A program made the position numbers and the translations under genes. This document shows positions 5,915 through 10,079 of a stretch of DNA of 10,079 nucleotides, in pieces (position 1 is the stretch's first letter; every line of letters starts with the position of its first letter). Where the stretch lies: NCBI GenBank assembly GCA_003500165.1, contig DNSZ01000191.1, positions 559-10,637 of the forward strand, written 5' to 3'. A model generated the notes under the pieces. That model made no database searches. It worked only from the letters and a program-made list of their open reading frames with translations, and was not told where the DNA came from. Source of the DNA: Paracoccaceae bacterium. Its GTDB lineage: Bacteria; Pseudomonadota; Alphaproteobacteria; Rhodobacterales; Rhodobacteraceae.

Positions 5915-6921
5915 GCGCTGGCCCCCCGGAAAAGCCCCGTGGGCCGGATCAGCAGCACCAGGACAAGGATGATGAAGGACACCGCGAATTTGTAGTCGGT
6001 GCCGAGGAACTGCACCAGCCCCTCGGGCGCGAGCGCATCGGGCAGCACATAGGTCAGCACCTTCTTCCAGGCATAGGTCACCGTCACCTCGGAAAACGCG
6101 ATGATGAAGGCGCCGGCGATCGCACCGACCGGGTTGCCCAGCCCGCCAAGGATCGCCGAGGCAAAGATCGGCAGCAGCAGCTGGAAATAGACGAAGGGCT
6201 TGAAGCTCTTGTCGAGGCCGTAGAGCACCCCGGCGATCACCGACAGGCCGGCGACCACGATCCAGGTGATCGCCACCACCCGTTCGGGGTTGATGCCCGA
6301 CAGCAGCGCCAGTTCCTCGTTGTCGGAATAGGCCCGCATCGACTTGCCGGTCCGGGTGCGGCGCAGGAACCAGAAGAGCGCGGCGACGACCAGGATCGCG
6401 GTGACCACGGTCAGCGCCTGGGTGGTGCGGATCGACAGCCCCTCGGCCAGCCCCGTTGCCTCGCGGAACGCACGCGGATGGATCAGAAACCGCGCCCCGT
6501 CGTCAAAGCGCTGATCGTCGGGGCCGATGAACAGCCGCGTCAGCCCGTTGAGGATGAACATCACCCCGATCGAGGCGATGACAAAGGTGACCGGCACCGC
6601 CTTGACGCCGCGATAGAAGCGATAGACGCCCCGGTCGATCAGCAACAGCAGCAGCGCGGTCACCGCGATCGCGACCGGCAGGGCAAGCAGCGCCGTGGGC
6701 AGCGGGCCAAGCGACACCCCCCAGCCCTGCAGCGCCCAGGTGGCATAGATCGCCACCATGGTGCCGATTGCCATGGTGTCGCCATGGGCAAAGTTCGAAA
6801 ACCGCAGGATGCCGTAGATCAGCGTCACCCCCAGCGCCCCCAGCGCCAGCTGGCTGCCATAGGCAAGCGCCGGGATCAGCACGAAATTCGACAGCGCGAC
6901 GATGGCGTTGAGGAAATCCAT
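5911..6921 (-). CDS. livH: Branched-chain amino acid ABC transporter permease LivH
   Basis: The 336-residue inner-membrane permease is the partner of LivM. The N-terminal signature 'LALGALGVTLIYGILRFSNFAHGDTMAIG' (25-53) is typical of LivH. The cytoplasmic coupling loop is 'RTRTGKSMRAYSDNEELALLSGINPERVVAITW' (188-220). 'ASAILGGLGNPVGAIAGAFIIAFSE' (254-278) and a C-terminal 'LVLLIRPTGLFRG' complete the pattern. About eight hydrophobic segments are visible. At 336 residues it is slightly longer than the usual 290-310; the extra residues are mostly in the loop at 132-165 and the loop at 283-310. The ATG at 6921 directly abuts the livF stop (TAG then ATG, no gap), and its own stop overlaps the livM start, so the membrane components are translationally coupled. 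Confidence 0.94.
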   Translation of the reverse strand: MDFLNAIVALSNFVLIPALAYGSQLALGALGVTLIYGILRFSNFAHGDTMAIGTMVAIYATWALQGWGVSLGPLPTALLALPVAIAVTALLLLLIDRGVYRFYRGVKAVPVTFVIASIGVMFILNGLTRLFIGPDDQRFDDGARFLIHPRAFREATGLAEGLSIRTTQALTVVTAILVVAALFWFLRRTRTGKSMRAYSDNEELALLSGINPERVVAITWIVVAGLSVIAGVLYGLDKSFKPFVYFQLLLPIFASAILGGLGNPVGAIAGAFIIAFSEVTVTYAWKKVLTYVLPDALAPEGLVQFLGTDYKFAVSFIILVLVLLIRPTGLFRGASA

Positions 6922-7632
6922 CTAGCCCCCCAGGAAACTCTTGCGAACCTCGGGGTCGGCCAGCAGCGCCCGCCCGGTATCGGTATAGCGGTTTTCGCCC
7001 TGCACCAGGACAAAGCCGTGATCGGCGATCTCCAGCGCCTGGCGGGCGTTCTGTTCGACCATCAGGATCGACAGGCCGGTGCGCGCGATCTCGATGATCC
7101 GGTCGAAAAGCTCGTCCATGACGATGGGCGACACGCCCGCCGTCGGTTCATCCAGCATCAGCAGTTTCGGCTTGGTCATCAGCGCGCGGCCGACGGCGAC
7201 CTGCTGGCGCTGGCCGCCCGACAGTTCGCCCGCCGCCTGGCGGCGCTTGTCCTTGAGGATCGGGAACAGGGCAAAGACCTGCTCCATCGTCTCGGCGATG
7301 TCGTCGCGGCGCAGGAACGCGCCCATCTCCAGATTCTCCTGAACCGTCAGGGCGGGGAACACGTTGCGGTTCTGCGGGACGAAACCCATCCCCTTGGCCA
7401 CCCGGGCCTGCGGGGTCAGATGGCTGATATTCTCGCCATCGAGCACGATGCGCCCGTGTTTCAGCCGCAGCATGCCGAAGATCGCCTTCATCGCGGTCGA
7501 TTTGCCCGCCCCGTTCGGCCCGACGATCACCGCGATCTCGCCGGTGCCGACGCGGATCGTGCAATCGTGCAGGATGTTGGCGGCGCCATAGCCGCCGGTC
7601 ATGCCGATCGCGTCGAGGAAGGGTTGGGTCAT
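6922..7632 (-). CDS. livF: Branched-chain amino acid ABC transporter ATP-binding protein LivF
   Basis: The 236-residue cytoplasmic ATPase is one of the two nucleotide-binding subunits of the importer. Walker A is 'GPNGAGKST' (38-46), the Q loop is at Q87 ('FVPQNRNVFPALTVQENL'), the signature is 'LSGGQ' (137-141), and Walker B with catalytic Glu is 'LLMLDEPTAG' (157-166). The switch position is 'MVEQNARQAL', with Gln (Q194) where most ABC ATPases have His; this is normal for LivF. The ATG at 7632 overlaps the livG stop (ATGA, 7629-7632). An open frame reading in from upstream is only a livG shadow. All motifs are intact and the length is standard. Confidence 0.95.
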   Translation of the reverse strand: MTQPFLDAIGMTGGYGAANILHDCTIRVGTGEIAVIVGPNGAGKSTAMKAIFGMLRLKHGRIVLDGENISHLTPQARVAKGMGFVPQNRNVFPALTVQENLEMGAFLRRDDIAETMEQVFALFPILKDKRRQAAGELSGGQRQQVAVGRALMTKPKLLMLDEPTAGVSPIVMDELFDRIIEIARTGLSILMVEQNARQALEIADHGFVLVQGENRYTDTGRALLADPEVRKSFLGG

Positions 7633-8420
7633 CCCGCGGCCTGCGCGGCCTTGCGCGCGTTCTTCTGCCCGCGGCCCAGATAGGCCTCGATCACATGCTC
7701 GTTGTCGCGCACCTCCTGCGCGGTGCCCTTGGCCAGCACGCGGCCCTCGGCCATCACGATCACCGGGTCGCAAAGCTTGGCGATGAAATCCATGTCGTGT
7801 TCGATCACGCAGAAGGTATAGCCGCGCTCGGCATTGAGCCGCAGGATGGCATCCGCGATGGTGCCCAGAAGCGTGCGGTTCACCCCTGCGCCGACCTCGT
7901 CGAGGAACACGATCTTGGCGTCGACCATCATCGTCCGGCCCAGTTCCAGCAGCTTCTTCTGCCCGCCCGACAGGTTGCCGGCGCGTTCGTCGGCCAGATG
8001 GGTCAGGGTGAGGAACTTCAGCACCCCATCGGCCTTTTCCGCCAGCGCGCGATCCTCGGCGGCGATCGCGCCGCGGCGGAACCAGGCATCCCACAGCCGC
8101 TCACCCGATTGCCCGCCGGGCACCATCATCAGGTTTTCCCGCACCGTGAGGGACGGGAATTCATGGGCGATCTGAAAGGTGCGCAACAGCCCGCGCGCGA
8201 ACAATTCATGCGGCGGCAGCCCGGTAATGTCCTCGCCATCCATGATGACCCGGCCCGAGGTCGGCGGCAACTCTCCGGCGACGACGTTGAACAGCGTCGA
8301 CTTGCCCGCGCCATTGGGGCCGATCAGACCGGTGATCGAACCGGTCTCGATCGTCAGGCCGGCCCCGTCGACGGCGTGAAACCCGCCGAAATGCTTGTGC
8401 AGTTGCTCGACCCGGATCAC
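7629..8420 (-). CDS. livG: Branched-chain amino acid ABC transporter ATP-binding protein LivG
   Basis: The 263-residue cytoplasmic ATPase is the second nucleotide-binding subunit. Walker A is 'GPNGAGKST' (34-42), the Q loop is at Q83 ('RTFQIAHEFPSLTVREN'), the signature is 'LSGGQKKLLELGR' (150-162), the switch His is H208 ('CVIEHDMDFI'), and the C-terminal 'VIEAYLG' is a LivG hallmark. Walker B reads 'IVFLDEVGAGVN' (170-181): D174 and E175 are present, but the usual Pro after the Glu is Val. I recall the same variant in other Rhodobacteraceae LivG proteins, so it is probably a subgroup trait. The start is GTG at 8420 ('MIRVEQLHKHF'), behind only a G-rich, poorly defined ribosome binding site. 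A stem-loop separates it from the binding-protein gene upstream, which may lower its expression relative to that gene. Confidence 0.94.
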   Translation of the reverse strand: MIRVEQLHKHFGGFHAVDGAGLTIETGSITGLIGPNGAGKSTLFNVVAGELPPTSGRVIMDGEDITGLPPHELFARGLLRTFQIAHEFPSLTVRENLMMVPGGQSGERLWDAWFRRGAIAAEDRALAEKADGVLKFLTLTHLADERAGNLSGGQKKLLELGRTMMVDAKIVFLDEVGAGVNRTLLGTIADAILRLNAERGYTFCVIEHDMDFIAKLCDPVIVMAEGRVLAKGTAQEVRDNEHVIEAYLGRGQKNARKAAQAAG

Positions 8421-8442
8421 ACCCCGCCCCCCGTCACGGCAA

Positions 8443-8466
8443 ACAGCCCGGGCGAACCCGGGCTGT
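8443..8466 (-). terminator. Stem-loop between binding-protein gene and livG (attenuator / mRNA stabiliser)
   Basis: A perfect 10-bp inverted repeat, ACAGCCCGGG (8443-8452) and CCCGGGCTGT (8457-8466), has a 4-base loop that reads UUCG in the minus-strand RNA. It starts 24 bases past the receptor stop, and only about three Us follow. Such elements after the first, receptor gene of importer operons commonly stop part of the transcription or protect the upstream mRNA, raising receptor over membrane components. Confidence 0.7.
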
Positions 8467-8489
8467 CCTCGTTCTGTCCGATGTCCGGC

Positions 8490-9677
8490 TCAGCGGAACT
8501 GAACCGTCTCGTAGGCGCCATCGGTGATGGTGTATTCGCGATAGGTGCCGGCGGCCTCGCCCGGGCCGATCAGCTCCACATTGGTGGCGCCGACATAGTC
8601 GATCTCGCCGCCATCGTTGAGGATCTGGATCGCCTTGCCCAGTTCGCCCGGCAGGATCGGCTCGCCCGGGGCATTGGCGATATCGAGGATGTTGGCCGCC
8701 GCCGCCTCGGATGTGCCGGCGCCGCCCTTGTGCATCGCCAGCGCAATGAGCGCCGCAGCGTCATAGGATTCGCGCGTGAACGAGCTTTCGCCGTTGACGC
8801 CGGCGGCCTCGGTGATCGCGGCAAAGGCATCCGCGCCCTCGCCCTCGGACCACGGCACGGCCCCGATCGAGCCGCCCATATCGGCGCCGAGATCGGCCAG
8901 CAGCGCGTCCGAATACATCCCGTCGCCCATCAGGAAGGTGTCAAAGGCGCCGGTGTCGAGCGCGCCCTGGATGATGCCCTTGCCGCCCTGATCGGCATAG
9001 CCGAGCACGACCAGAAGCTCTCCGCCGGCCGAGGCCAGCGCCGCGACTTCGGCCGAATAGTCGCCCTTGCCGTCGTCATGCGGGGTGTTGATGGTGATCG
9101 TCCCGCCGGCGGCCTCGAACGCGCTGGCGAAGCTGTCGCTGAGGCCCTTGCCGTAATCGTTGTTGGTATAGGTCACGGCGACCTCGGCGATGCCCTTGCC
9201 GGACAGGATTTCCGACAGCACCTCGCCCTGGCGGGCATCGGACGGCGCGGTGCGGAAGAACAGCCCGTTATCCTCGATCGAGGTCAGCGCGGGCGAGGTG
9301 GCCGACGGCGAGATCATCACAATGCCGTTCGGAATCGCGACATTCTGCAGCGTGGCGATCGTGACGCCCGAGCAATCGGCGCCAACGATGGCGTCGACGC
9401 CTTCGGCGGTGATCAGACGCTCGGCGGCGGCGGTGGCGGCGGCGGAGTCGATGCAGGTCGAATCGGCGCGGACGGATTGCAGCATCGAACCGCCCAGAAT
9501 GCCGCCTGCGGCGTTGATCTCGGCCATCGCCAGCTCGGCCGAATCGGCCATCTGCGGCGTCAGCGATTCGATCGGTCCGGTGTAACCGAAGATCACCCCG
9601 ATCTGCACGTCCTCGGCCAGCGCCGGGCCGGCGGCCAGCGCCGCGACGGCGGTGCCGGTCAGCATCAGCTTCTTCAT
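8490..9677 (-). CDS. Periplasmic branched-chain amino acid-binding protein (Leu/Ile/Val-type receptor)
   Basis: The 395-residue solute receptor of the importer belongs to the Peripla_BP_6 / LIVBP family. A Sec signal peptide is clear: 'MKKLMLTGTAVAALAAGPALA', cleaved after A21; there is no lipobox Cys, so the protein is soluble in the periplasm. The mature part starts 'EDVQIGVIFGYTGPI'. C75 and C102 flank the place where LivJ-type receptors have a disulfide. 'MISPSATSPALTS' (121-133) is a typical ligand-pocket segment, and 'YTNNDYGKGLSDSF' the start of the second lobe. The mature protein looks strongly acidic, with few Lys/Arg. The ATG at 9677 has a good ribosome binding site (AGGGGAGA just upstream). 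It is first in the operon receptor-livG-livF-livH-livM. Ligand cannot be read from sequence: leucine/isoleucine/valine is the default, other hydrophobic amino acids or amides are possible. Confidence 0.92.
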   Translation of the reverse strand: MKKLMLTGTAVAALAAGPALAEDVQIGVIFGYTGPIESLTPQMADSAELAMAEINAAGGILGGSMLQSVRADSTCIDSAAATAAAERLITAEGVDAIVGADCSGVTIATLQNVAIPNGIVMISPSATSPALTSIEDNGLFFRTAPSDARQGEVLSEILSGKGIAEVAVTYTNNDYGKGLSDSFASAFEAAGGTITINTPHDDGKGDYSAEVAALASAGGELLVVLGYADQGGKGIIQGALDTGAFDTFLMGDGMYSDALLADLGADMGGSIGAVPWSEGEGADAFAAITEAAGVNGESSFTRESYDAAALIALAMHKGGAGTSEAAAANILDIANAPGEPILPGELGKAIQILNDGGEIDYVGATNVELIGPGEAAGTYREYTITDGAYETVQFR

Positions 9678-9694
9678 GTGTCTCTCCCCTGTGT

Positions 9695-9708
9695 GCGGAC
9701 GGGTCCGC
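9695..9708 (-). promoter_or_regulatory. Small hairpin in the receptor gene leader
   Basis: GCGGA and TCCGC form a short perfect stem around CGGG, in the 5' untranslated region about 18 bases upstream of the start codon and next to the ribosome binding site. It could influence translation or mRNA stability, but short GC stems are common by chance in such DNA. Confidence 0.25.
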
Positions 9709-9726
9709 TGTGTTGTGGCGGTGCCG

Positions 9727-9755
9727 ACCCTAGCTTGCGGATTCGTGAATGAAAA
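9727..9755 (-). promoter_or_regulatory. Candidate sigma-70-type promoter of the liv operon
   Basis: On the minus strand, TTTTCA (9750-9755) and TAGGGT (9727-9732) are spaced by exactly 17 bases, about 50 bases upstream of the receptor start. The match is 4 of 6 at the -35 and 3 of 6 at the -10 position. It is the only AT-richer patch of the 146-bp divergent gap (9678-9823), which must also hold the promoter of the dehydrogenase gene. Confidence 0.35.
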
Positions 9756-9823
9756 GTGGGCAGCGCGGGTGGAAAATGGCGCCCGGCGATGCATCGTTTC
9801 CGGGGCGCAACGGGGAGGCAGCG

Positions 9824-10079
9824 ATGCAAAGACGGGTTTTTCTGGCCGGGGTCGGGGCGGCGCTGGCGTCGCCCGGACTGGTGCGGGCCGGCACGATGTC
9901 GAGCAGCGCGGGGCGGTTGCAGGTCGAGACGGTGGCGACCGGCCTCGACGAACCCTGGGCGGTCGGGTTCCTGCCCGGGGGTGGCATTCTTGTCACCCAG
10001 CGCGCGGGCGAGCTCATCGCGATCGAGGGCGGCCGGGCGCGGCGGCTGGGCGGTGTGCCCGAGGTGTTCGCGGCCGGGC
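9824..10079 (+). CDS. PQQ-dependent sugar dehydrogenase-like protein, N-terminal part (cut by right edge)
   Basis: Only 85 residues are in the window. A Tat signal peptide is visible: 'QRRVFLAGVGAALASPGLVRA', with twin Arg R3-R4 followed by hydrophobic residues and a likely cleavage after A22. The mature start, 'VETVATGLDEPWAVGFLPGGGILVTQRAGELIAIEGG', matches the first blade of the soluble glucose/sorbosone dehydrogenase family (GSDH, related to E. coli YliI), periplasmic beta-propellers that oxidise aldose sugars with PQQ. The ATG at 9824 has a good ribosome binding site (GGGGAGG, 9812-9818). The catalytic His and the PQQ and calcium ligands lie beyond the edge, so activity cannot be judged. 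It is divergent from the liv operon, and a functional link is not evident. Confidence 0.82.
   Translation, partial: MQRRVFLAGVGAALASPGLVRAGTMSSSAGRLQVETVATGLDEPWAVGFLPGGGILVTQRAGELIAIEGGRARRLGGVPEVFAAG

Noticed and set aside
4349..5995. Long plus-strand open frame (548 codons) opposite livM and ihfB
   Set aside because: It is rich in Arg, Gln, His, Asp and Pro with no domain pattern, and lies antisense to strongly recognised genes. It is a GC-driven shadow frame.
7695..9752. Long plus-strand open frame (685 codons) opposite livG and the receptor gene
   Set aside because: It has the composition of an antisense shadow (Gly/Arg/His/Asp repeats), no ribosome binding site that stands out, and lies fully opposite conserved transporter genes.
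1..10079. CRISPR arrays, tRNA/rRNA genes, phage genes, toxin-antitoxin or defence genes
   Set aside because: I looked for regularly spaced repeats, tRNA-like folds and recognisable defence or phage proteins on both strands and saw none.

Overview
The window is GC-rich (roughly two thirds or more G+C by eye) chromosomal DNA. Gene content and protein style point to an alphaproteobacterium, most likely of the Rhodobacterales/Rhodobacteraceae: an ihfB-lapA-trpF cluster, a LivG with a 'LDEVGAG' Walker B, and a thiolase ending in 'CIGGGEGTA'. The taxonomic call is inference from remembered relatives; no search was run. Coding density is high, with many 4-bp ATGA/GTGA overlaps between stop and start codons. 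Several genes start with GTG (fRMsr, trpF, ihfB, livG).

Layout from left to right. (1) 1-~330: the 3' end of a decayed IS481-family transposase on the minus strand, open at the left edge. (2) 374-2001, minus: an acetyl-CoA acetyltransferase (thiolase) followed by free-methionine-(R)-sulfoxide reductase, joined by a GTGA overlap. (3) 2152-2984, plus: a STAS anti-anti-sigma factor and an RsbW-type anti-sigma kinase, joined by an ATGA overlap. This operon diverges from the thiolase and converges on trpF. (4) 2994-4323, minus: ihfB (IHF beta), a LapA-domain membrane protein and trpF, tightly packed. (5) 4324-4600: a non-coding gap with two strong adjacent palindromes just after livM. (6) 4601-9677, minus: a complete branched-chain amino acid ABC transporter operon, transcribed binding protein, livG, livF, livH, livM, with a stem-loop between the binding-protein gene and livG. 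(7) 9824-right edge, plus: the start of a Tat-exported PQQ-dependent sugar dehydrogenase-like gene, divergent from the transporter.

How the genes work together. The transporter operon encodes all parts of one HAAT-family importer: a periplasmic receptor, two permeases and two ATPases. The hairpin after the receptor gene probably lets the receptor be made in excess over the membrane components. The STAS/kinase pair forms the core of a partner-switching stress circuit whose phosphatase and sigma factor are not in the window. The thiolase and reductase are co-transcribed but have no obvious shared pathway.

I found no convincing undescribed multi-gene system. This is mostly ordinary core chromosome. 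The points most worth checking are the orphan partner-switch pair, the ihfB-lapA-trpF cluster lacking its usual neighbours, and the structured non-coding gaps.
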